Source: an uncultured Bacteroidales bacterium
Lineage (GTDB): Bacteria; Bacteroidota; Bacteroidia; Bacteroidales; UBA932
Assembly (NCBI GenBank): GCA_946999645.1
Contig: CAMQDS010000008.1
Span: 1 to 64,000, forward strand
Reading direction: 5' to 3'
Length of the DNA stretch: 64,000 nt
The notes beneath the pieces are model-generated. The model was not told where the DNA came from. It worked only from the letters and a program-made list of their open reading frames with translations, and ran no database searches. Positions 51,485-60,212 of the stretch are shown in pieces; position 1 is the stretch's first letter; each line of letters opens with the position of its first letter. The position numbers and the translations under genes were made by a program.

Positions 51485-54400
51485 TTAGAAATCAAGTTTC
51501 ACATTTATGCCAAGACTACGAAGCGATGGCATTATGAAATAATCTATTCCCTGATAATTGTTCCCGGTAGAAGCTACGGATTCAGGGTCGAACGGTGCTT
51601 TACACCATATCATCCACAGATTGTGGCCCACGAACGACAGCGTAAGGGTTGCCTTGTCCCTAAACCATTTTCTCGGAATCGTATAACCTACAGAGAATTC
51701 CTGAATGCGGAAATTGGTAGCATCATAGGTGTAATACTGAGGCAGTCCGCTTTGTGAACCAATCTTCTGATACCATTTTTGAGCAGAAATCATCTGCCTG
51801 TTATTCACAAGTACTCCACCGGCATCTCTGGCATCGGCAGAGGCCTTCGACACGCCATAGAGGTCAAGATTGGCTTGAGTAGCAGAATAACAGACACCTC
51901 CTATGCGTCCGCTGAATAGGAGTCCGAGATGCAGCCCTTTCCAACTGAAGTCATTGCGCCAGGCCAGGTTATACTTAGGGAAAACTGTTCCGAGAAACAA
52001 CTCCTTACCATTGTCGGCGAGGCTGACTTCTCCATTATCGTCAAGTTCTATGTAACCATAGTTGTTCCTCTTCAGATCAGACGTAGTGTAAAGGTCTCCT
52101 AACGTTCCTCCTTTTCGGAGTATGTATTTAGCTTTTCCAAGCGCCTTAATTTCCAGTTTCTCCAGATTCAGGTTATCACCGGTAACGGGGTTGATAGCAC
52201 CGTCAGCGAGATCTCTGATTTCGTTTTTGTTCCAACTGAATGTAAATCCGCTGTCCCAAGTGAAGTCTCTCCAAGTATGGTTATAACCGACACTTGCCTC
52301 AACACCAGTATTTCTTACACTTCCTGTCTGAAGATAGATTGTAGTGTAGGACGAAGACGGCGGAAGGGAAGGATCAAAGGTCTGGTTATAGGTGTCCGCA
52401 AGATACCAGGACATATTCAGGCTCAAATCCTGCCACAATCTCGTCTCGACACCTACTTCATAAGTCAATGTCCTTTCAGGTTTAAGATCACCTATCGGAT
52501 AATGTGTCTTGTCTTTCCATATTCTGTTTGTTGCATCATATTCATAAGTAGGTTTTGTCAAGAATCTTGGGAAAGGCATACCGACGGATGCAACGGAAGC
52601 CCTTAACTTGAAGTAGTTGACCGTTCCCAAATCCCAAATTGATGTTGGCACCCAGGAAACGCCGACTGACGGATAGAAGAACGATCTTTGTGATGAGCCA
52701 GCAAGCTGAGATGCCCAGTCATTACGTCCTGTGGCTGTAAGATAGAGCATCTTTTTCCAGCCAAGTTCAAAACTGCCGAACACAGATTGGGTTTCATCGT
52801 TCCAACCGCTTTTGGAGGCACGCTTCTTGGTGTCGTCAAGATCGAAGACATTGAAAATATTGGCAAGACCTTTGTCCTGGATAGGGCCTCCATATCGAAG
52901 TTCGTCAGTGCCTATATTATTGTATGACGCACCTATATTGGCGACTATTGTCCAGTCTTTGTCCAATGTCCTATTGATGTTCAGGATGACATCCGCATAG
53001 GTTTGCTTGTCATAAGTACGAGCTTCCGTATAATGGCCATTGATCCCGCCCTCAGTGAGCGTCGCGATGGATGAAGCATATAGCTTTTGAGTGAAAATGT
53101 TGTCAGCATTGTCAATGCGGACTCGTGCAGACAAGTTCAGCCAATCCAGAATATCATAGCCCAAGGAAAAAGAAAGTATGTAGCGTTTCTTGCTATTACA
53201 ACGCAAGTTCCTGTAGTTGATCCAATACGGGTTCTGCATTCTGAGATCACCCTCAAGGTCTGAACTCCAGAACTGCTCCATAAGTTTTGTTCCGGCATTG
53301 TACCGTTCGAAGTTCTTGTATATTTCGAAATTGTTATTCCTCGGAAAAAGATAAACCGGCACCAAAGGATTGGAATAGACTCCTTGGTTGGTCATATTTT
53401 GATCCTTTTGGATAATATAACTTGAACTCGCATCTACTTTCAGTCTGTCTTTCAGAAAATAACTTGTGTTGCGAAATGTAAAATTATAGCGGTCATACTT
53501 ATTGTTAGGGATTATGCCGTCAGAGTTGACAGATGCAGCCGAAAAATACGTCTGGTTCTTGTCTGTACCTCCGCTGACAGTGATAGCGTTAGTATGAGTA
53601 TGGCCTACCTCGAAATAGTCCTTTGGAGAATAATTGTAGCGTGCCGATTCTGGTATGAAAGGTCCCCAACTGTACGTTCCACTGTTACCTGTCTTACCGC
53701 CAAGTCCCGTTCCATAACGGTTCTGAAACTCCGGAATACGGAAAGGTGAGAGAAACTCCGTATTACCTGAGAAACCCACCTTCAACTTGCCGGACTGCCC
53801 TTTCTTAGTAGTAATCATTACCGCACCATTGGCAGCCTGCGAGCCGTACAATGCAGCAGCGGCAGCTCCGGTCAGGACGGAGATGGACTGGATGTCTTCC
53901 GGATTCAGGTCGGCGATTGATTCCGATGCTCCCTTGGAATCGAATTCTGTTCCGCCACCACCGCCGAAATTATACATCGGAACACCGTCAATGACGTATA
54001 ACGCATTGGAAGACTGGCTAATGGACTTGTTTCCGCGAAGTACTACCTTGGATGCTCCACCGACTCCGGAAGAGGAAGTATTTATGGCAACTCCTGCCAC
54101 CTTTCCTGCAAGGGAATTGATGAAGTTGGCATCCTTTACTGAAGTAAGCATTTCAGCATTGACCTCCTGCACATTGTAACTCAGAGCCTTCTGGTCGCGG
54201 CGTATGCCGAGGGCGGTAACGACAGTCCCTTCGAGGGAAACAGCCTTTTCATTGAGGATTACGGTAAAGTTACTGTTGCCGCCTATTACAAGCCTGACAA
54301 TTTCGTAACCGAGAGAATTGAATTCCAGACTACCTCCAAGAAGATTGCCTGGCACAAGAAGCGTAAATCGACCGTCAACGTCCGTAGTCGTTCCGGTTGT

Positions 54401-54817
54401 AGTTCCTTGCACAAACACAGATGCTCCGGGAATGGGCTGGCCATTATGGTCAATGACGGTTCCGCTGACTGTACGCGGCACTGCTTTCGGCTTATTGGAA
54501 AGATAGATGTAATGCCCGTTGATTTTGTAGTCAACGCCAAGCGGAGTGAAAAGTTTGGAGCACACGTTTCCTATGGTCTCGTTTTTCATTGATATGCTTA
54601 CCTTTAGGGTGAGATCCACTTGGCCGACAATGAAAGTGAACGGAGACTGTGCTTTGATGCTGTCCAGTGCACTGTCCAAGGTAACGTTATTCAACTCAAG
54701 ATTCAGCCTGATGTCTTCTTTCTGAGGCTTTGCGAAAGACTGAACAACTGAAAGAGCCAGAATTATCATGGAACAGATTAGACAACAACTTCTTTGCAGA
54801 ATACTGTTTTTGTTCAT
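51485..54817 (-). CDS. susC: SusC/RagA-family TonB-dependent outer-membrane transducer
   Basis: This is about 1110 residues from the ATG at 54817, which begins the signal peptide (SCCLICSMIILALSVVQSFA); the frame is open to 54910. After the signal comes a secretin/TonB N-terminal (STN) signalling domain (LNNVTLDSALDSIKAQSPFTF). A carboxypeptidase-regulatory-like domain (VSGTVIDHNGQPIPGASV), the plug (ALGIRRDQKALSYNVQEV, YVIDGVPMYN) and the beta-barrel ending in LGINVKLDF follow. The STN domain means it signals to the FecR anti-sigma factor encoded next to it. It imports oligosaccharides released at the surface, energized by TonB. Confidence 0.95.
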   Translation of the reverse strand: MNKNSILQRSCCLICSMIILALSVVQSFAKPQKEDIRLNLELNNVTLDSALDSIKAQSPFTFIVGQVDLTLKVSISMKNETIGNVCSKLFTPLGVDYKINGHYIYLSNKPKAVPRTVSGTVIDHNGQPIPGASVFVQGTTTGTTTDVDGRFTLLVPGNLLGGSLEFNSLGYEIVRLVIGGNSNFTVILNEKAVSLEGTVVTALGIRRDQKALSYNVQEVNAEMLTSVKDANFINSLAGKVAGVAINTSSSGVGGASKVVLRGNKSISQSSNALYVIDGVPMYNFGGGGGTEFDSKGASESIADLNPEDIQSISVLTGAAAAALYGSQAANGAVMITTKKGQSGKLKVGFSGNTEFLSPFRIPEFQNRYGTGLGGKTGNSGTYSWGPFIPESARYNYSPKDYFEVGHTHTNAITVSGGTDKNQTYFSAASVNSDGIIPNNKYDRYNFTFRNTSYFLKDRLKVDASSSYIIQKDQNMTNQGVYSNPLVPVYLFPRNNNFEIYKNFERYNAGTKLMEQFWSSDLEGDLRMQNPYWINYRNLRCNSKKRYILSFSLGYDILDWLNLSARVRIDNADNIFTQKLYASSIATLTEGGINGHYTEARTYDKQTYADVILNINRTLDKDWTIVANIGASYNNIGTDELRYGGPIQDKGLANIFNVFDLDDTKKRASKSGWNDETQSVFGSFELGWKKMLYLTATGRNDWASQLAGSSQRSFFYPSVGVSWVPTSIWDLGTVNYFKLRASVASVGMPFPRFLTKPTYEYDATNRIWKDKTHYPIGDLKPERTLTYEVGVETRLWQDLSLNMSWYLADTYNQTFDPSLPPSSSYTTIYLQTGSVRNTGVEASVGYNHTWRDFTWDSGFTFSWNKNEIRDLADGAINPVTGDNLNLEKLEIKALGKAKYILRKGGTLGDLYTTSDLKRNNYGYIELDDNGEVSLADNGKELFLGTVFPKYNLAWRNDFSWKGLHLGLLFSGRIGGVCYSATQANLDLYGVSKASADARDAGGVLVNNRQMISAQKWYQKIGSQSGLPQYYTYDATNFRIQEFSVGYTIPRKWFRDKATLTLSFVGHNLWMIWCKAPFDPESVASTGNNYQGIDYFIMPSLRSLGINVKLDF

Positions 54818-55002
54818 AAATCTGAAATTATGGTTATAGGTTTTGAGATACCTTGCTTTAGTGTTATCCGACCGGCTTATCTCCTGACCTGTGGATGTTC
54901 CGGCGTCCATAGGTTTTTTAATGTGTTCCGGTTACGAATGTGTTATTGTAACGTTTTATGTCATAGCATAAGTTTTTAGATGATTAAACTTCTGTAATTT
55001 TC

Positions 55003-55977
55003 CTAACGGATATGGATTATTCCGGTATTGTAGTCGCGTGTATAACTGAAATCGGCGAAGTACTGGAGACTCTTCAATGCCATGTCAACGCCGTCGCTTA
55101 TCAATAGTTCTCCTCTGGAGATATTAATCTGAGGCTCAGCACATTCAATCACAATCTGTACTCCGAATGAGCGTTCGATCTCTCTTATGATGTCGCTAAA
55201 ACCAAGTCCGGCGATGTTAAGTTTACCATTAGTCCATATAGGTTCCTCCGTCCGGCTTCCCGTATTTTTTATAAACCTGCCACCGTAAAGAGTAACGGTT
55301 TCTCCCGGATAAAGATATGCCTGCCTGCCTGATTTGCTGTTAACCTTGACCTTCCCTTCAAGTAGGGCGACATTGAATGAGTTGTTCTCCTTATATGCCC
55401 TTACATTGAATTTCGTACCCAATACTTCTATATCGCATGCATAGGTACTCACGATGAATGGCCAGTCAGGATTGTGGGTAACATTGAAAAGAGCTTCTCC
55501 GCTAAGTTCAACGTTACGCCTGCGTCCTGAGAATTTCACCGGGTATGTCAATGTCGTTCCAGAATTAAGCTTGACTTGCGTGCCGTCAGGAAGGGTTATG
55601 TCCATCCTGCTTCCGGCAGGAACATCAATACTTGTCATAGTACGGGCAAGTATTGAATCCGTGTGCTTAGTGGTGACATAACTGCCTGTAAGGAATGCTA
55701 TTGCAGTTATGGCGGCGGCAGCAGCGACGTAAAGGATTCTCTTGAATATTTTAGTTCTTCCTTTACCTTGCCCTGTCTGTGCGGCTTCAATTTCACGGAC
55801 AGTATTTCCTTTAGCGGCAAAATGCAGTAACAGAAACATTTTCAGCTCTTTATCAAATTCTTTCTGATGCATTTCATCGTTTCGCAGCCATTCTCCAACA
55901 GCCGCATTTTCTTCGTGTGAAGTTTCCTTTGAGAAATACCTATAAAGCAGGTTATGGTCAATGTTTATCATAATCAT
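55003..55977 (-). CDS. FecR-family anti-sigma factor
   Basis: This roughly 324-residue inner-membrane protein has a cytoplasmic sigma-binding part at the N-terminus (EENAAVGEWLRNDEMHQKEFDKEL), one membrane helix (ILYVAAAAAITAIAFLTGSYV) and a periplasmic FecR domain (IDVPAGSRMDITLPDGTQVKLNSGTTL, GEALFNVTHNPDWPF, LLEGKVKVNSKSGRQAYLYPGETV). It ends in an STN-like segment (SDIIREIERSFGVQIVI). It holds the ECF sigma factor inactive until SusC senses its glycan. The longest frame begins at TTG 55998; the ATG at 55977 is better. It is on the same strand as susC, 185 bases upstream of it. Confidence 0.93.
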   Translation of the reverse strand: MIMINIDHNLLYRYFSKETSHEENAAVGEWLRNDEMHQKEFDKELKMFLLLHFAAKGNTVREIEAAQTGQGKGRTKIFKRILYVAAAAAITAIAFLTGSYVTTKHTDSILARTMTSIDVPAGSRMDITLPDGTQVKLNSGTTLTYPVKFSGRRRNVELSGEALFNVTHNPDWPFIVSTYACDIEVLGTKFNVRAYKENNSFNVALLEGKVKVNSKSGRQAYLYPGETVTLYGGRFIKNTGSRTEEPIWTNGKLNIAGLGFSDIIREIERSFGVQIVIECAEPQINISRGELLISDGVDMALKSLQYFADFSYTRDYNTGIIHIR

Positions 55978-56029
55978 TTTAACTACTATATATAACAACT
56001 AAACCGGGAAAATTCGCCAAAAAAAATGA

Positions 56030-56037
56030 TATATTTG
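56030..56037 (+). promoter_or_regulatory. Possible -7 box for the ECF sigma gene
   Basis: TATATTTG followed by GCAT fits the -7 consensus. It lies 18 bases before the ATG at 56056 and after the ATG at 56026, so it argues against the longer start. Confidence 0.45.
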
Positions 56038-56055
56038 CATAAAGAGGAGATTTTA

Positions 56056-56640
56056 ATGATACCTGATAGGCCGGATGAGATAGAAAAGGATATTTTCGAA
56101 GACCTTTACAAAAGCAATTTAAAGGTCTTTGAGGATTTTGCCTTTTTCATACTTGGGAATACAGAGCAGGCTGAAGATGTCGTGGCTGACTGCTTTATCC
56201 GGCTATGGAATGAGAGGTCAAGAGTGCCACGGGAAAAGGCCATAGGGTGGATGTACACTTCAATCCGTAATGCCAGCCTGAATCTGTTGAAGAAATCTTC
56301 CACCAGAAAGGAGGTAAATGAGTCAAGCTCTGACAATGAGATCTTTGCGGCTACATACTATCAGGCGGCACTTGAAAAGACCGACCTTGCCGGCCTATAC
56401 GTTGAAGACATAACCAATCGCCTTAAGGATTGCCTGTCCCATGTCCCGGAAAACCAACGCCGTGCCTTCCTTATGAACCGTCTCGATAATATGACATACA
56501 AGGAAATTGCCGCCAAATTGAACATAACAGAGTCAGTAGTCGACCATAGCATACGTAATGTCACCAAACTCTTAAGTATCTACATGAAAGACTACCTGCT
56601 ATTTACATTCATCCTGCTTTTCCTGAAAGCTCACAGTTAA
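56056..56640 (+). CDS. RNA polymerase ECF-type sigma factor
   Basis: This roughly 194-residue sigma-70 factor has region 2 (FFILGNTEQAEDVVADCFIRLWNER, with IGWMYTSIRNASLNLLK) and region 4 (LSHVPENQRRAFLMNRLDNMTYKEIAAKL, then ITESVVDHSIRNV). The start at 56056 is preceded by AGAGGAG at a good distance. It is transcribed away from fecR and the PUL, with a 78 bp shared gap. It presumably activates the susC operon when released by FecR. The C-terminus ends in a hydrophobic segment (DYLLFTFILLFLKAHS), a common feature in Bacteroidetes ECF factors. Confidence 0.93.
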   Translation: MIPDRPDEIEKDIFEDLYKSNLKVFEDFAFFILGNTEQAEDVVADCFIRLWNERSRVPREKAIGWMYTSIRNASLNLLKKSSTRKEVNESSSDNEIFAATYYQAALEKTDLAGLYVEDITNRLKDCLSHVPENQRRAFLMNRLDNMTYKEIAAKLNITESVVDHSIRNVTKLLSIYMKDYLLFTFILLFLKAHS

Positions 56641-57099
56641 CCTTTGATAACCGCAGCAAACTCTTTTCCAACGCCAGAATCAAGTTGTAAATACCGGATG
56701 AGGGATTATCTGTCTGTCAATGCCGCCTTTTCATAATCTACCCAGCAATCGTCTATTTTCAACAAAGCATCGAACATAATTATAAATTTAGTATTAAATG
56801 ATTATAGTTTATATGCGTATTACGATTATTCGGGGCGAATGCGTTAATTGATGAGATCTTAACTTTGAAATTGTGAATATTATTCAGTGGCTGGTATGGG
56901 GGTATCGAGTTTTTTGCTAATTTTGTATACCTTAGAAAGGTTGCATTATGCAAAATTCGAACATCAGTTTGGCGTTTATTGGTTATTATTACATAAGTAA
57001 AAGTCATATAAAACGACAGACAAAATGATAAAAGTATAGTATGTTTTGCAGCCGTAATTTTATCATAAAGAAATTGAATAGTATCAAAATAATATCATT
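56641..57099. other. Intergenic stretch before the restriction system
   Basis: No gene seen. It contains a 74 bp copy of the pgeF start region (56758-56831). TAATTTTG-like and TATGTTTTG-like boxes near 56920 and 57040 could be promoters for the restriction gene, but neither has a full -33/-7 pair. Confidence 0.5.
56758..56831. repeat. 74 bp repeat of the pgeF start region, copy 2
   Basis: It is identical to 40456-40529 at 68 of 74 positions. It includes the first codons of pgeF but no longer frame. It shows that DNA from the pgeF-fic junction was copied next to the restriction-modification genes, or vice versa. Confidence 0.8.
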
Positions 57100-57897
57100 A
57101 TGACAAAAGAAGATTTTTTTAATCTTCTGACAGAGGAGGTTAAGTCCTATAAGACATTTTTGGAAACTGACAGTAATGATTGGATTGTAAAGGGTTTTAT
57201 TGACATTGATAAGAATGTTTATACCATCACCAATGATACCAAAGTAGTTTCCAAAATTATTGAGATTATGTTAATACCAAAACTTAACAAGTTCGCAAGA
57301 GACCATGAACTTGAGCTTGAGTTGCCTTCAAAACAAAATTTTTATCCAGACTTAACGTTTAAGGACAGTGAAGGTCATTTGTTTGCGGTTGATTTCAAAT
57401 CAAGTTATTATGAAGGAGAAACAGCAAATGGTATGACATTAGGTTCATATTGGGGCTATTTTAGAGATAGGGATATGATTAAAAGCATGGACCATACTTA
57501 TAACTCTTATAGTTCACACATTGTTCTCGGTATGCTATATAAACAAAGTGCAGTGGATGTTAACGAGAAGGATGTTTATTCAATAGATGAGTTATCTGCA
57601 ATTCATTCAGTGATTGATAATTTTATATTTTTTGTTCAGCCTAAGTGGAAGATAGCAAATGATATTCCGGGTAGTGGAAATACTCGTAATATTGGTGGAA
57701 TTAATAATATTCAAAAGATGATTAATGGCCAAGGTCCTTTTGCTGAACTTGGTGAAGAAGTGTTTGATGATTATTGGAAAGGTTATTATAACATAGCAGA
57801 TGCAAGAGCTACCGGTATTGGAAAACCAAAATACAATAATCTTGAAACATATAAAGAGTACTTGGCAAAACAAACAAAGCTTTTTAGCAGACTTTAG
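57100..57897 (+). CDS. Type II restriction endonuclease, EcoRV-like (predicted GATATC)
   Basis: This 265-residue protein aligns along its length with EcoRV as I remember it. Shared parts are NDTKVVSKIIEIMLIPKLNK, PSKQNFYPDLTF, FAVDFKSSY, the recognition loop GSGNTRNIG, and FDDYWKGYYN. The catalytic residues are present: D84, D98 and K100 correspond to EcoRV D74, D90 and K92. The recognition loop matches that of EcoRV except for one residue, so the site should be GATATC cut as a blunt end. The methyltransferase gene follows after five bases. AT-rich composition suggests transfer. Confidence 0.9.
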   Translation: MTKEDFFNLLTEEVKSYKTFLETDSNDWIVKGFIDIDKNVYTITNDTKVVSKIIEIMLIPKLNKFARDHELELELPSKQNFYPDLTFKDSEGHLFAVDFKSSYYEGETANGMTLGSYWGYFRDRDMIKSMDHTYNSYSSHIVLGMLYKQSAVDVNEKDVYSIDELSAIHSVIDNFIFFVQPKWKIANDIPGSGNTRNIGGINNIQKMINGQGPFAELGEEVFDDYWKGYYNIADARATGIGKPKYNNLETYKEYLAKQTKLFSRL

Positions 57898-57902
57898 ATA
57901 GC

Positions 57903-58820
57903 ATGCGTGTTATTATTCCTCCTATAAAATCACAAGGGATAAAAACTAAACTTGTTCCTTGGATAAACACTATAATTGTGCGTTCTGGCCTTGATCTTCC
58001 AAATACTAATTGGATAGAACCGTTCTTTGGCACCGGCGTTGTTGGACTAAACTCTCCCCTTGGCGGCTTGAGATATGTTGGCGATAGTAACCCACATATT
58101 ATCAATTTCTATAATGCTGTTCAACTTGGAAATATTACGTCTCAAAATATGCGCGAATATCTTATACATGAGGGTGCATTACTCTCTGCAGCAGATGATA
58201 ATGGATATGCACATTATCGAGAAGTAAAAAACAGATTCAATGCTAAACACAGCTCATTTGATTTTATCTTTCTGTCTCGTGCTGGATTTAATGGCATGAT
58301 GAGGTTTAATCGTAAAGGAGAGTGGAATATTCCTTTTTGTAAGAAACCAAACAGGTTCGCACAGGCATATGTTACCAAGATTTGCAATCAAATAGTTGCT
58401 GTTCAAAGAGAAATTTCCTCTCACCCTTGGGAATTTCACAATCAGAGTTTTATTGAAACAATTAATCATGCTAATGCTGGCGATTTGATTTATTGTGATC
58501 CTCCTTATTATGGTAGATACGTTGACTATTATAATGGGTGGACCGAAGATGATGAAGAAGCACTATATAATGCATTAGCCAATACACCTGCACATTTCAT
58601 TCTATCCACTTGGCATCATAATAAATACAGAGCGAATAAAATGATGGATAGATTTTGGAATAATTTCAATGTGAAAACTCAAGATCATTTTTATCATGGA
58701 GGCGGCCATATAGAAAATCGACATGCAATGACAGAGGCTTTGGTTTTTAACTTTGAATTACAGGAAGTTGAGAATAATGTTGGTGAGGAATTTGAGCAAC
58801 TTATGTTAGATTTCGAATAA
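57903..58820 (+). CDS. Adenine-specific DNA methyltransferase (Dam/M.EcoRV type)
   Basis: This 305-residue m6A methyltransferase of the alpha (Dam-like) group begins VIIPPIKSQGIKTKLVPWI. It has the AdoMet motif EPFFGTGVVGLN, FLSRAGFNGMMRFNRKGEWN (typical of Dam/DpnM-type enzymes) and the catalytic DLIYCDPPYYGRYVDYY (DPPY). It protects GATATC sites from the endonuclease encoded five bases upstream by methylating adenine. The usual length for the family is 260-310. GATATC occurs in the window (for example 17757, 38067, 38073), which is expected for a methylated host. Confidence 0.92.
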   Translation: MRVIIPPIKSQGIKTKLVPWINTIIVRSGLDLPNTNWIEPFFGTGVVGLNSPLGGLRYVGDSNPHIINFYNAVQLGNITSQNMREYLIHEGALLSAADDNGYAHYREVKNRFNAKHSSFDFIFLSRAGFNGMMRFNRKGEWNIPFCKKPNRFAQAYVTKICNQIVAVQREISSHPWEFHNQSFIETINHANAGDLIYCDPPYYGRYVDYYNGWTEDDEEALYNALANTPAHFILSTWHHNKYRANKMMDRFWNNFNVKTQDHFYHGGGHIENRHAMTEALVFNFELQEVENNVGEEFEQLMLDFE

Positions 58821-58853
58821 GTAAAAATAAGGGGGGGGCGATACCGGATGCCA

Positions 58854-59120
58854 CTAACTTACTCTGGACGAAGTCCAAGATTTATAAAACGACAGTACGC
58901 CAACCGTAGGTTGGGCAGCGTTCAGGAAAGGAGGAGGTGGTGTGTGAGGTTGTGGAGTAGATTTGACATAGGAGCGGATGTATATCTCGCCCTTTCCTTC
59001 ACTGTCAAGCCGTTCTTTTAAGTAGTATTTTCCTTCCGGTAGATGTTTCATCTTGCCCCAATTTTCTTCCAAGAATAAATCGAATAGTTTGGGGCTGTTT
59101 TTACCCTGAAAAAGGGGCAA
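58854..59120 (-). pseudogene. Possible fragment of an unidentified gene
   Basis: An 88-codon frame begins MPLFQGKNSPKLFDLFLEE and KMKHLPEGKYYLKERL, which reads like real protein for about 54 residues. It then turns into low-quality sequence (PQPHTPPPPFLNAAQP). I do not recognise it. It could be the 5' remnant of a gene lost when the restriction-modification genes arrived, or chance. Confidence 0.3.
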
Positions 59121-59134
59121 TTTGGGTGCAAAAA

Positions 59135-59158
59135 AAGCACCGGAACTATCCAGTGCTT
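59135..59158 (-). terminator. Terminator of the DUF2795 gene
   Basis: On the minus strand AAGCACTGG and CCGGTGCTT form a stem (59158-59150 and 59143-59135, one G-T pair) around a 6-base loop, followed by a run of seven T. It lies 46 bases after the DUF2795 stop. Confidence 0.85.
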
Positions 59159-59204
59159 AAATCATAAATTATTGAAAATCAATCAATATTATTTCAATGT
59201 GTGG

Positions 59205-59426
59205 CTAATACTCCTCCTCGTTGAAGAAGAAATCATCCTTGGTGGGATAGTCAGGCCAAATGTCTTCTATGCTTTCATAAACTTCGCCTTCATCTTCGAG
59301 TTCTTGAAGATTCTCAATGACTTCTTCAGGAGCTCCGGAGCGATTGGCATAATCAATCAATTCATCTTTTGAAGCAGGCCATGGAGCATCATCGAGGCTG
59401 CTTGCAAGCTCAAGTGTCCAATACAT
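59205..59426 (-). CDS. DUF2795-type small acidic protein
   Basis: This 73-residue protein is very acidic (MYWTLELASSLDDAPWPASK, then YANRSGAPEEVIENLQELED and PDYPTKDDFFFNEEEY). The KDELIDYANRSGAPEEVIENL segment fits the DUF2795 domain, and proteins of this exact length and ending are widespread in Bacteroidales. The function is unknown. It is cytoplasmic. It has its own terminator, and a possible -7 box (TATATTTG on the minus strand at 59482-59489). Confidence 0.85.
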   Translation of the reverse strand: MYWTLELASSLDDAPWPASKDELIDYANRSGAPEEVIENLQELEDEGEVYESIEDIWPDYPTKDDFFFNEEEY

Positions 59427-59522
59427 AGATATGATAATTTTAATGTTTACAAATTAATTCCACCCTAAAACAAGTGGGTCGCAAATATAGGAAAAAAATC
59501 TTATTATCAATTTATTTTTAAC

Positions 59523-59530
59523 TATTTTTG
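59523..59530 (+). promoter_or_regulatory. Possible -7 box for folE
   Basis: TATTTTTG followed by CAGCC matches TAnnTTTG and lies 24 bases before the folE ATG. No convincing -33 box. Confidence 0.4.
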
Positions 59531-59554
59531 CAGCCAAACAAGAATTAGAAGCGA

Positions 59555-60145
59555 ATGGCATATTTGAAAGAAGAACTATACAACGAAAAAACAACAACTG
59601 AAATATCCTTTCATATAAAGGAAATACTCCGCCTACTTGGTGAAGACCCGAATAGAGAAGGTCTTTTAAAGACTCCAGAAAGAGTAGCTAAATCCCTCCA
59701 ATACCTTACAAGAGGTTATTCACAGAATGGAGAAACAATTATAAAGTCTGCCATCTTTGATGAAGAATATAGCCAGATGGTAATTGTAAAGGATATTGAA
59801 TTATATTCAATGTGCGAGCACCATCTTCTGCCTTTCATAGGGAAAGCTCACATAGCATATATCCCTGATGGTAAGATAACAGGGCTTAGTAAGATAGCCA
59901 GGATAGTAGATACCTTTGCATCCAGATTGCAAGTCCAGGAACGCCTTACCGTACAGATAAGAGACTGCATACAAAATGCACTCAACCCTATGGGCGTAGC
60001 AGTGGTTTTAGAGGCAATGCACACATGTATGAAGATACGCGGGGTAGAAAAGGCAAACGCAATTACTACTACTTCAGCCTTCTCAGGAGCATTTCTAAAA
60101 TCAGATAAAACCAGAAATGAATTTTTAAGCCTTATCAGAGGGTAA
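59555..60145 (+). CDS. folE: GTP cyclohydrolase I
   Basis: This 196-residue enzyme opens the GTP ring to dihydroneopterin triphosphate, the first step of folate synthesis. Markers are LLGEDPNREGLLKTPERVAKS, the zinc ligands in YSMCEHHLLPFIGKAHIAY, GLSKIARIVDTFASRLQVQERLT and the third zinc ligand in HTCMKIRGVEK. Length and motifs fit the standard type IA enzyme. It ends in a terminator shared with htpG. Confidence 0.96.
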   Translation: MAYLKEELYNEKTTTEISFHIKEILRLLGEDPNREGLLKTPERVAKSLQYLTRGYSQNGETIIKSAIFDEEYSQMVIVKDIELYSMCEHHLLPFIGKAHIAYIPDGKITGLSKIARIVDTFASRLQVQERLTVQIRDCIQNALNPMGVAVVLEAMHTCMKIRGVEKANAITTTSAFSGAFLKSDKTRNEFLSLIRG

Positions 60146-60160
60146 ACATTAAAAAACTAA

Positions 60161-60191
60161 AACCGGGGCAGCCTTATAAACTGTCCCGGTT
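60161..60191. terminator. Bidirectional terminator between folE and htpG
   Basis: AACCGGGGCAG (60161-60171) pairs with CTGTCCCGGTT (60181-60191), one G-T pair, followed by TCTGTTTT on the plus strand and an A-rich tract that serves the minus strand. Confidence 0.85.
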
Positions 60192-60212
60192 CTGTTTTGT
60201 ATATTCAATAAC

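Larger units (their letters stand above)
58821..59204. other. Intergenic stretch after the methyltransferase
   Basis: It contains a G run just after the methyltransferase, a doubtful minus-strand frame (58854-59120) and the terminator of the DUF2795 gene (59135-59158). Confidence 0.5.
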
